Below are positions 9,501 through 20,109 of a DNA stretch of 47,892 bases, piece by piece. Source of the DNA: Lineolata rhizophorae (lineage: Eukaryota; Ascomycota; Dothideomycetes; Lineolatales; Lineolataceae); assembly GCA_010093515.1 (NCBI GenBank), contig MU001681.1, forward strand, positions 210,766 through 258,657, read 5' to 3'. The notes under the pieces are model-generated. The model ran no database searches, was not told where the DNA came from, and saw only the letters and a list, made by a program, of their open reading frames with translations. Each line of letters begins with the position of its first letter. Position 1 is the stretch's first letter. Position numbers and translations under genes: made by a program.

Positions 9501-12500
9501 CAGAATAGCTAGTTATATCGATGTTGTTTGTAATTCATAACCCCAAAAGCAAATTCAGTCTTGCCATGGCTGACAAAAAGAACGCGGGCATCCTTCTTTC
9601 TCAAATACCTACCCACCTTCCAAAACTCTCCTACCGCCGGCGCAAGCCTGCACATGCAGTCACCCGTCCCCGGATCGTCAATCCTTCCCGGGCCGTTGGC
9701 ATACACGTGTAGAAACGGATGGCGTGAGTTGACTTCGCCAAAGCCCAGAAAACACCTGCCCGTTACGGACAGCGTCCCGGCCCTTGGAAGCGCGCAGATG
9801 GTTCTCGAGAGCTGGTGGGGGGGGGGGCAGACCCACGCTTGCCGCGGCTCGCGCGACTGCGACGTGGTTGTCGGCAGCCTCACCGTTTACGTATCTATTA
9901 CTCCCTGGAACTGCCTTGGACGAGGTGCATAGGCCGAAGTTTGGCGGTGGGTGGTGCAAGAACTTGGCTCTTACGTACATACATGGATGGCGAATGCGGT
10001 CGTCCGCGTCTCACGTCGATGGCGCGACGAGGGGGAGCACAGGCCAGGCTGAACAGAAGGTGAAGGGGAAAAAATGTCGCAGCGGTGGTCTCAAAAGATG
10101 TGGGACTAAAGAGTTGAGTTCTTTGTCAAGTATTGCCAAACGCGGTCTTGGGCCCCATGGCTCGGTTTGCTTGGGCCACGGCTCGCCCCGAACTTTGGAG
10201 GTTGGCGGCTCTCGAGGGTTGAAGTCTCCCCACAAAGTTCCACTCGTTGCCGCCACTCACTGGACGCGCGTGCTGTTCTAAGCGCACCATTGCATGAGCT
10301 CACGGACCATTGTAAAAGGCGGGAGTTGCTAGCCCATTTTGATCTGCATGGTGTAGGGATGCTTCGAGAGGACTTCTGGAAGCAGAACGGGCGTGGTCTC
10401 GTTCCCCAATAGCGATTGGCCCGATCGAGATTACATCGCCGAGCGCGCTCGCTGCTCAAGTGGCTTGACGATGCCGAACTCACCTTCTATTCCAGGCGAA
10501 ATGCAACACACGACACACCGAACAATGATGACGGTTGCAGATGCGGAGGCGAATCATGGTTTCAGAGAAGCGAGGCCACATAGAACAGAGGCTTGCGACG
10601 ACAGGAGCTGGTGCCGAAGAATCCGTAGGCGAAAGGGCTTAGCACCATTCGAGCGACAAACTCAGCCCTAAAGTTGATTTTGGCAGGTTGAGCGAGAAAC
10701 CGTGCTGTGTACGGAGTATGTACGTAGTATGTAGTGCACAACGACTCATGTCATGACGATCCGGAGCCTGTTTTGTTCCATTTCATTTCCAAGTGCACCG
10801 ATTCCGAAAACGCCCGTGGAGTGGAGTTTGCTCCGCAGTTGATGCGCAAATGACATCGGGAGGTTGGTCGTGTGGCTCTCACGCGAAGTACCTACATTAT
10901 AAGATGGCTGGCATGAGTTGGGATATGATTTATTATAATGATGGCCTCCAGCAGGGTTCGCAAGCCTTGCTGAGCTGTTCGCGCGGTGCGGCGATGGTGA
11001 TATGAGGTCTCATCCAAAGAAATTTGATGAGTCGCTGGAGACCTTGCTGGGCCGCAAGCCATGGCCCATGAAAGCCCGACGGCAGCTGCAGCAGAGTTGG
11101 TCACTCCGTTTGTTTGGTTGCACGGCTCGTTATCTCGCGACGACGATGCTGGCATGAGGCTGACGCACCACCCGCCAATGCAGGGGTGCAGTCACCCGTT
11201 CGGTCAGGAATCGTCTTCTCTCTTGTTCCTGGTGCAGGGTGGAATGTTCCGGGCCACAAGTGGGTTCCAGCGCCACAAAAACCCAGATCCTGCAGCTTCG
11301 ACGCCTCAGATGGTTGGCTGGCCGAGTCCAGGCATCTCCCGGTCCGCCGTACCTGCAGTCTGGGTACTGGGAAGTCACCGCGCAAGGTAACGAATGCACG
11401 CCGTTATCTCGATCACTTAAGTTCTGGCCTGGCCATACCCGTTGCGGTCATTGTATGCGATGGATTCAAACGCGCGGAATCCGCCGCCTCGCGCCGTGGC
11501 CCGCACCCGTCGGACTAGCCCGTTCCATACTACGTAATCCGTACGTAGTACGCAGGCGGGCCGCACACGGCCTCATCCTCCAACCTCGTCGTTGGCAGCG
11601 TCCGCTAGCGACCGAGTGTTGCAAGCTGGTCGCTAGGCCGACGATCGAGGCCGCCACAACGCCGGTTTTGTCTCTGCTCAGCAGCCAACGGTTGCACAAC
11701 GGCGCGCTCCTTGCCGGGCAACACGAACGTCCTCGACTCAGTCGGATGCAGGCGGAACGGGCGGGCCGACCTCAGGGGTTCGCCGTTTGGCGGACCGCAG
11801 GCAAGGGCTGGCGGCCCGCTGATTCGCCCGCATCGACAGGAACGCTCCCCGGAGCCCAAGCGGGCGGGAGGGCCCTAGCGAGGCGGTCGGAAACGAAGGC
11901 TGCTCGCACGGGTATAGCCTCGACCCTCCGCGCCGGGGCGCCTTGTCGCGCAGGCTAACCGGATACCGAGGCGGGACGCGCGACCGGCTCTTCGGCGAGC
12001 TCCAAGGCCACTGCGCCGGCGTCAGTGGCAAAGCGCCGCGGAGATGCGCACGCTCCGTGAATCTCTACGCATCAGGAAACGATCCTCGCCGGCTTGAGCT
12101 TGCTTCCGAATGCACCGGTCTGTTTGGAGGGTGTCTGCGCTCCGTGCCTCCTATGTAACGTCAGAGCTGGCGGCACGCACGGGGTCCCAACACCGACATT
12201 TCAGCGGGAGGCAGGTACATGCCTGTGGGAGGACAGGCGGTCGAGCTGAGGGCTGGGTGACGATGCAGAGGGCGTCGTTATGGTTTGCTGCAGGTCATGC
12301 GAGTTGGCCGCGTGCTGCACACGCGGCAGGCACTCGACGACTGCGACTGGTCGGGCGCCGCACCGCGGCAGCGTAGGAAAGCGGAGAAGGCCGCGCAGTG
12401 CGAGGATGGTGGCTTGCTAGACCAGCCCGGTGGCGTCTGCCCAGAGTCAGCGGAGCGGAGATGACAGCGAACGACCAGAGCATTCCCCACGAGGCCGAGA

Positions 12501-13400
12501 GGGGCAGCACGTGCAGCCACAGCGGGGACGCAGCAGGATGGAGAGATGAACGGCGAGGGTACGAGTAAGTAGCACAGGCAACCAGCCCCTCCCCCCCCCA
12601 ACCCGAAGAATATCGGCCAAACCAGAAAATCGGAGCGCCAGATGCCGGCTTTTGGCACCTTTCCCGCGAGTACGAGGCCATGTTTTCGCCGCAATGAGGG
12701 CGCTGGCGGAAAACAAGGGTCGGGAAATATTGTGATTGGATCATGCGCATAAATTGTTGGGGCAATTGCCTGGCTTGGCATCCTTGAACGGCATTGAGAC
12801 TGCTACAATTCCCCGACTAGTGCCGTGCGGCATCCCCGGGCCATTACCTTTTCGGATTTCTCATGAAACATACAGAATGGCAGCTCGTAAGTCATAAAGC
12901 GCACTACCCAGTAGAAGCAGGTCCTTTGGGTTTGGGCCAAATTACGGTCGACTGAGGGGTGACCTGAACGCATCGGCCGAGGGACCCCCAGTGGCATGCC
13001 AACCGTCCAGCCAGGTGCCCGGCCGGGGTCAGATGAATTAACGGTGAATAAGCCACTGCCAAATCGGCCAAGACTACTGTACGAACTACGCGACAAGTCA
13101 CATCCTCTGCAGGACGAGTGCGCAAGCGCATGAAATGGCGCCGTGTCAAACCATCCCGTTGCTTTGGGGCCGGCGCGGCGTTACTTGGCACGGGGGTGGG
13201 GGAAGGAACTGTTTCGTGGGGGTCGTCGACGCTCTTACGCAACAGGCTTGGGTGCAATTCTCAGTCAGCGACTTAGCCAGGGCCGTTGCTAGCGAGGGTC
13301 GCTAATGAAGGACCAAAAGATTCGAGTAAAACTTCGACGATGCCAGTCACCTAGCGCTGGGTAGAGGTCACACTACGAGACTGTGTTGCGCGAATATTGA
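9501..13400. other. GC-rich intergenic desert, left part
   Basis: About 3.9 kb with many overlapping ORFs on both strands but no frame with consistent codon bias or a family motif. The longest plus-strand ORF here (239 codons, 11239-11958) has no third-position bias and a composition expected by chance. Palindromic words related to TACGGAGTA and TACGTAGTA occur at about 10708-10733 and 11527-11551. A run of ten G lies near 9826. I see no gene. Confidence 0.55.
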
Positions 13401-15150
13401 ACAAAAGCCCTCAGCAATAGCAGATGAAAATTTTCAGGGCTGGAAGCCTCGTAAACGTCATTCTTCGGAGCATTTTCCGAGAAGTTGGCAGCGAGGCGCC
13501 GCTTGTGTGCGGTAAGGCAATGGAGTGTTGTAGATCACTCGCCTCGTGTTTTTCAACTCTAGGTACATACAAAGCCTATGTAGACTACCCATACCAATAC
13601 CGACGAACCTTTGTCCTCCTATCCGCAACGTGAAGAAGTGCTTGGCCTTGCTTGCGTCTGTTTGGAGTGAACCTTCTGTGTAGAGTGGCGACTCGCAGAT
13701 CTAATCGGCTGTGATCGTCTTGGCCTTCAAGCAACGCTGCAGACGTCTCACAACTTCGAGACCCCGCAAAACTGCAATGAATTTCTTAACCCGAAAGGCC
13801 CATCGTTCCATCCTCTCTAGATTTGGGATGTTCCATTGGCTTCTTAAAGGTCGACTCGTCGCCCATCGCGCTGCTCGTTTTGTTCTTCCTAATGTCAAGT
13901 TGGCTGCTCAGTCTTCATAGCATTGTTACAGCAGCACCTGGAGAATGATTATCTCACACTTGGATTCGAAGTGCCAACCTTCAGAGGTGCCCGACGGCGC
14001 GATGTTTTGGCACCTAGGATCCTGATCAAGAGAGTCGTGGTATTCGTACCGCAACGGCGGGATAAAGTTGTGGAAGGATTGAGAAGTGAAGACTACGCAT
14101 CTCTAGAGGATCCTGTATCGCGGGCTTCTCACTTCACGTCTGGAGAATCGACGATGGCGACCTATGTCTATCTAGTGCCGTGGGAAGCTCGTTCTCGACT
14201 TTTCAACGCGATGTAGGCGGAAGGATAGGAATAGCGTTCAGAGCGTGGTCGGAGGGCCGCGGTTGGCTGGTAAGCCTAAGTCCCCAGATTCTATTCAAAG
14301 CAAACACGAAACTTCGCTCACAAGATACAGAAATAGTGTATGTGTGTTTGTGATTAGCACGGCGGTGCTTGAAATTTGTTTCGCAATGAAAAATCCGGTG
14401 ATGCTAGGGTCACGTTTAGAGTCGAAGCGTGTCGATAGGAATCGGGACAGCGTCGAGGCAGGAAGCTATGAGAACAGACTAATCCAAAAGTTATCAAATC
14501 AAGTTGCGAAAGCACTCATGTTAGGGACTTAACGGAAAGGGAGAATCTGGAATCGGGTAGAAGCCGCGATAAATGAGACTTGCTGGAGGGCGAGAACCAT
14601 GAAGCGTCAGAGACGCTTGCTAACTCCTAGCATCTCTAATTCTCTACGATGGTAGAACTCTAAGAAACAATAGACACAACAGGTTTCACGCGAGAAGTCT
14701 CGATAGCGACGATGGACCAAAGAGTGACGAGTTTTAGAAGCTGCTCAAAAAGGCACAAGGACCAGAACGAGGTGAGACGAATACCCTCGCGTTTGAGGAG
14801 CCAGACATCACACCACGGACTCAGTCTTAAACATCAAAATTTTTCAACGCGCGAGAAAACGCAAGGCTTCACTGATTGACATCAACTCCACTTTTAGCGT
14901 CTACAAGATCGTTCCGTCTCTATGATCTTCGTTTTGCCTCATCTTTTACGCTCGAACAGTGAAGCATTTCCGCAACTCCGCTCAAGAGGAAGGGAGTGTC
15001 GGGGCGAAGCATACATCGTCGCCACATGAACTTGCCACAAACAGAACCTTCCTAGAGCCCCAACGCGTGCTTTCCGCTCACAAACCTATGCAACTTCCAA
15101 ATAGGCAACCAAGTCTGAACCTAGCTTCCTGCACTTTACAGTACACAATC
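13400..15150. other. Mid-GC block with stacked plus-strand ORFs, no gene assigned
   Basis: Four short plus-strand open stretches follow one another (13424-13633, 13711-13920, 13923-14216, 14245-14532). The third reads in part RRDVLAPRILIKRVVVFVPQ and looks somewhat protein-like, but I find no shared frame, clear splice sites or family match. This could be a decayed gene or chance. Base composition is visibly less GC-rich than the flanks. Confidence 0.3.
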
Positions 15151-16600
15151 AGACCCGGAAAACAAACCTCCCCAACAAACACACCACCCCATAATCAACC
15201 CGTAAACATTCACCCTGCAACGGGTCCCTCCCCCCCCATCCACCCCCATCAACCTCCCATCCCATCCCGTCCCCCATAGCCCCAAAAACAACCCCAGTCC
15301 AAACACCCATGAATCCACATTCGCTTTGCCTTACCAACCGCGGCGAGGCGCACCATGCCCTCGCCATCCCCGCTCTCTCCCGCCGGGAGACGCCCCTATC
15401 ACAACATGGCATCACAGCGCCCACGACCGCAACCAGCTACGCGCGCCCATTCCCACCGTCCGCGCGCCCGCCTCGGCCGGCCGCCCAGGAAGGCCCAACC
15501 CCCCCTTCCCCCCGTACAAAAAAACCCCCTCATTTTGACATCGCCAAGCGGCGCGCCGCTCAGGGCCCCCGGGCACCGCGTCCCCGTCGCCCTCGCGCAC
15601 CGACAGCCTCGTCCAGCGCTCGCCCCGGCCGCGGCGCGGCGCCCAGCGTCGCCGGGCTCAAGCCGAGGCGGGCGCGTGGCTGACTAGCCGGCGGGCTGGC
15701 TGGCGGCCGGCGTTGGCGGCCGCGCTTGGGCTCGTGGGACGCTTCGGGTTGCGCGCCGGGGCCCTGCCGGCGGGCTCGCCTCCCGGGTGAGAGAGGGGCC
15801 TGAGACACGGTGCATGGCGGCTGCGGGCGTTGGGGACTTACGGACGGAGCGTGCATGGCCCAGCGAAGTGGCCGGCGTAAGCGGTCGGACGGGCGGTCGT
15901 GCGGTGGGCGCGTGTCGGGCGGGTTGCTGTTGGGTCGTTCTTCTTGGGCTACACGTTGGGCTGGACGGTGGAGGTGGGCTGGCTGGGCTGGGAGAGAGAG
16001 TGAGAGCGCGGATGGGCATCAAGGAGCGCGATCACGACACGGATGCCCAGGGGGGTTTGTTGGGGAAGAGGTTGGGAGGGGTACGAAGGGGACGACGTAC
16101 TGTGCATGCGAGGGAGATCAGAACGTAGGAGCTTAGTCTGGGAAAGAGGGTACGCGGGCTGGGAAACGGGGAAGGCTGGCTCGGCTTGGTGGCAGGTACA
16201 GGCAGAGATGGTCATCGATTGGGTCTCATACGCCGCGTCTAGCGTTGATGCCAATGTTGCGGGTTGGCCATGAGAAGTGACTATTTTCGGGGGGTAGGGG
16301 GGGCCCTTTGGGCTGCGTTTCTCCTTCCAAATCTGTTGCTCAATCGAAATGTGTACCGTTTACGTATTCGCTGTGTTTGAATTAAAAAAAGGTGTATGAA
16401 GTGAGCGGATATGCGTGTCACGCTTTGGAGCCGCTGCACGGGCGTTGTGAACGCCTTTTGCAGGTGAACACCTAAATAAAGACCTAAGAAAACACAATCT
16501 GCTAGGTTCAAGAAATGCAGTTCCTCCGCTTGGGCAGCATTGTTTAATTTACTTGCTTGACGATGGGCAGAAATGGGACGATTGAAAAAATAAAACAAAC
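15150..16600. other. Intergenic, pyrimidine-rich then GC-rich
   Basis: Bases 15150-15310 are C/A-rich and nearly free of G on the plus strand. Bases 15440-15800 are very GC-rich and open in several frames at once, which is an effect of composition. A G-rich run lies at about 16288-16308. No coding signal is supported. Confidence 0.5.
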
Positions 16601-18064
16601 GTGGACGAAGCCGAGGGATCTAGACCCTTGATTTCGGGTCCCGGACTCCACGAGGCTCGACTCCTCCCACTAGCTCTATCGTGGGCCGTTGCTGCCCAGC
16701 ACTTTGGCCCCCTGACCACGGAGACGCACCTTGGGCCGAAATGTCCTGATGTGATGTCCATATCGAGTTTCTCCCGCATGCTCAACGGCCTCGGATTAGA
16801 GAATTGAGACGACAAAAGGATAGTAACATGACTGCCTGACGATGCCCGTTCGGATGTTCGGATACTCCTAGATTCAAGGGAAGGAGGACATGGGGGAGCC
16901 AAGGCCTGGCCGGCCTAGACCGGCCCTACGCGGTGGTGGGTCATGATAATGCATCGCCACGGCCGGCTTTACGCTGACAACAACCACGCCTAGCGCATGC
17001 ACACATACACGCATGGTACACACTGTCTTGAACGCGGGAGGGAGGGGGTTGTTTTCGTTCAAGCAAGGCGAACGCCGAAGGAGCAGAAAAATTGGCGATC
17101 GTCGGAAATCCATGGCGCGAACTCCCCTTTCCCACTGATCCGCCCGTCTCGGAAGATCCTCAGCCTCACCAAAAACCTTAAAGGCAAAAAACACAAAGAA
17201 AGAAGCGGCACTTCGACTCCGAACGAGCCGTCCCGCGACGCGGGCCTCGTCGGAATTAGGTGGTTTTAAGATTTTCTCTGGCCCAAAGAGGCCCGAGTTT
17301 CCCGCCCGTGAACGACCGAGGGGGGCGCTGGGAAGCACGCCTGCGGCAGCTTCGTGGCGACTCTCCGAAGCATCACGAATGACTTGCCTCGGGGCCTTGG
17401 ATCGAAACTCTAAATCCAAGATGAGCCCTAGTGCGACGGCGCCGCAACCTCCCATTCTTTTTCTTTCCCGCCCGCACGGCAACGGCTGAAGGGGGAACCA
17501 CGGGAAGCCAACCAAAGGCACACGCCCGACCGGCGAGCACCGCCCGCCCCAGCAACCCGGGTAAGTAGTAGTCTCCTGCGTCCTAAAGCTGGGAGTCCCG
17601 GCACCCCGGAAGATGCAGGGCGCCCGATCGGGAAGTGACGACGACAGCCTGGGCCGTTCTGACTGGTCCGTTTCGCCTTTCTGCGCCCGCCTGGACCTTA
17701 CAGCCAGTGCCTTTCCCTTAGTGGAGACCTCGACCTTGCCTCCGTATCCCGGGACTCCAAAACAGGCGCGCGTCGGAAGTGAGGGGGAGAGAGGGGGAGG
17801 GGTGCGTCGCCGGCTCAACCGCGACACGATCGAAGAAAAAGAGGCTTTTCGGAGGCGCGCCTAGGCTAGCGTAGGCACGCTCACTAAGATATCAACACCG
17901 GCCGCCTCCCACCCTTCTCTTGGCGACACATTGTCCGAGCAGGTACGTCAGCGCCGGGTGTTCGAGGCGGAGACACGGGGAGCAGTCGGTTCGTGGCGAG
18001 AGCGAGGATCTGCGAAAAGGCGGGCACCCGGGGTGTGCAAAGCTACGTTTCTTAGGGAAAAAAA

Positions 18065-18084
18065 GGCGAGGCGAGGCGAGGCGA
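18065..18084 (+). repeat. (GGCGA)n microsatellite
   Basis: Four tandem copies of a GGCGA pentamer in the GC-rich desert upstream of the AZF1-like gene. No coding context. Confidence 0.85.
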
Positions 18085-18502
18085 CGACTCGGCGGCGATG
18101 GCCTCGCGGCGTGGATTATGGCGTTCTGATGTCGGTCGACGACAGCAGCAACAACAACTCATGCCGAGGCTCGAATGACAACACCCATGACGACGGGGAC
18201 GTCATGCGGCCGTTTTCTGGGCTGCGGACGCGCGCGTTCGCTTTCGAGCAGCCCTCGAGGGCGCCATCTGGGTGGCTGCTGTTTTGGAGCACGAGTGAGC
18301 GTATCACACGCCGGCGCAGACGGCAGGAAGATCCGGGGCTGCTGTGCCCCAGCTCGCGCGACTACGTATGACTGGTGTTCTAAAAAGAAAAGTAGACGAA
18401 AAAGGAAGAAAGGAAAACGGGTGCACACCCAAGCGTGCTGCGACACCTCATTGGGCTGGTTCCGGAGATGCTAGATTTGGGATTGACGGGAGCGCATGAC
18501 GA

Positions 18503-18530
18503 GGGAGGGGAGGGGAGGGGAAGGGAGGGG
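18503..18530 (+). promoter_or_regulatory. Putative G-quadruplex tract
   Basis: Six runs of three or four G occur within 28 bp, separated by one or two A residues, well above the four runs needed for an intramolecular G-quadruplex. It lies about 5 kb upstream of the AZF1-like start. A functional role is not shown by the sequence. Confidence 0.7.
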
Positions 18531-18668
18531 TTGTTTCTCGCAGCGGCGCGCCCATCGGAGAATTTCAGGACACCCCGAGCACGCACACAAATAGACACAT
18601 ACACATGAGTGGATGGATTCGCGACCCTGAGTCGGGCGGCTTGCTCAAAGATTTGGTTGCTTCATGTA

Positions 18669-18701
18669 GGAAAAAAAAAAACAAAAAAAAAAAAAACAAG
18701 A
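18669..18701 (+). repeat. Poly(A)-rich tract
   Basis: Two long A runs broken by single C residues. I checked whether this could mark the 3' end of a retroposed copy, but no recognisable body or target-site duplication is visible upstream, so it is listed only as low-complexity sequence. Confidence 0.85.
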
Positions 18702-20088
18702 GACGAGAGAGAGACACAAACCAGCTGCGTCCCCGGAGCCGACACGCCGACGAGCGGAAACCCGGGGGGTGGTTTCGGGGGTCGCGTGCGGGCACAGTAC
18801 CGTGGTGCTTTGCCCGGGGTGTGGGCAGCGCGGGCCCCCGGTAACCAATAACCCTGACCCCGGAACCGCGCCAGGCCAGGAACGGAAATCCAGACTTCCC
18901 TTTTCGGCCCAAGCGGGGGCCCCCTTAGCTCCGCGCGCCTAGGTATAGTGGGGTCGTGGGTCCGGTCCGGGACGAAGCAAGCGGGCGGAAAGAGAACCGC
19001 GGTGGACCTGGAATGGCTCGCGGAAAGCGAAAGGGCGAGTTGTGTGTGTGTGTGTATGTAATGCCAAATGATCAGGGCGCGGGCCCCTCCAGTCCCGCCC
19101 CGGCTGCTGTTGGAGCGGGCAGGGTCCATCCGTCGTGGGTGATGAGTCGGGGCTCCGGCGTGGAGGGCGCTCCTTTGCGTTTGGCGAAATGACCCGAGCA
19201 CGACCTGAGCTGTAAAAATGGAAACGTCGGGTTTGAGGGGCGCAGTTGGAAATTGGATTTTCCTGCGCGCAGTCGCCCAGAAAACGTTCCCTACATTGTG
19301 CACGCCCGACCGCCGGGGAGCCGACTTTGAGTCGATGGCTCGTCTCGTCGTTGTTTTCCGGAGCGGCGCAGCGGCTGCGATGAGCTGCTACTGGTCGCAA
19401 AAGGGACGTGCGTCGGGGTCAGAAAAGGAAGGGGAGAAAAAGGAACAAAAGCCCGCTTTATTTTCCTTCTCAGATCCGGCCTGCACGCAGGAGCGAGACG
19501 AGATGCGGGGAAGTCGGATCGACGGGTTTGCTTTGCTCGGGGCGGCGCAACCCGTGGTAACGGGTCCAGCCGCTGGCGTCGCCGCCCCCGTCGCTCGCAC
19601 TCCGACGCCCGACTGGGGCCACGGGCGCGCTGCAAGAGCGCAGCGATGGCGAGAAATCCGCAGCCGCGCTCGCCGCGGCGCCGCAGCGCAGCGTCGGTCG
19701 AAAACACGGTCCTCCCATAGGCGTAGAGGGCTAGCCGAGACGCCCTGGCCCAACCGCCCGCCTCCGCTCAGCGGGCCTGCTGCTGGCGCGTCAACTTGAG
19801 GATTGAAGACGTGACGAAGGCGCCTGACTGGTCCGAACAAGCCGCGGCGGGCCAAGAGGAGGGGCAGGGAAACCGAGGCGCCCAGGGCCGCTGGCTCGGC
19901 TGGCTACGCGACGGCGTTCATTCCGGTCGGCCTTGGCCCTATACTCCGTACGGACCTCGTCGTCATGCCCTGTAACTAGGTCGCTACATGCTGCCGCGTG
20001 GTGGAGGTAGTTCCAGCGGTGGCGCTTTACGGCGGACGGCCGGGCTGGCGGGCGGGCGGGCGGGCGCGGGCTCCATATGTGCATCCGT

Positions 20089-20109
20089 ACATACCTGCGT
20101 AAGGTATGT
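20089..20109. promoter_or_regulatory. Perfect inverted repeat ACATACCT-N5-AGGTATGT
   Basis: Two 8-bp arms with a 5-bp spacer form a perfect inverted repeat. The half-site ACATACCT recurs at 20651-20658 and 21921-21928, and the related AGGTATGTACCT lies at 22155-22166 and AGGTACATACC near 21692-21702. All lie within 3.5 kb upstream of the AZF1-like start. This is typical geometry for a dimeric DNA-binding protein; the factor is unknown. Confidence 0.6.

Noticed and set aside
11239-11958. 239-codon plus-strand ORF
   Set aside because: Codon third positions show no bias and no domain is visible.
16874-17827. 317-codon minus-strand ORF
   Set aside because: Arg/Pro/Ser-rich translation with no motif, overlapped by ORFs in other frames; explained by high GC content.
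18669-18701. Poly(A) tract as the tail of a retroposed copy
   Set aside because: No recognisable body upstream and no target-site duplication.
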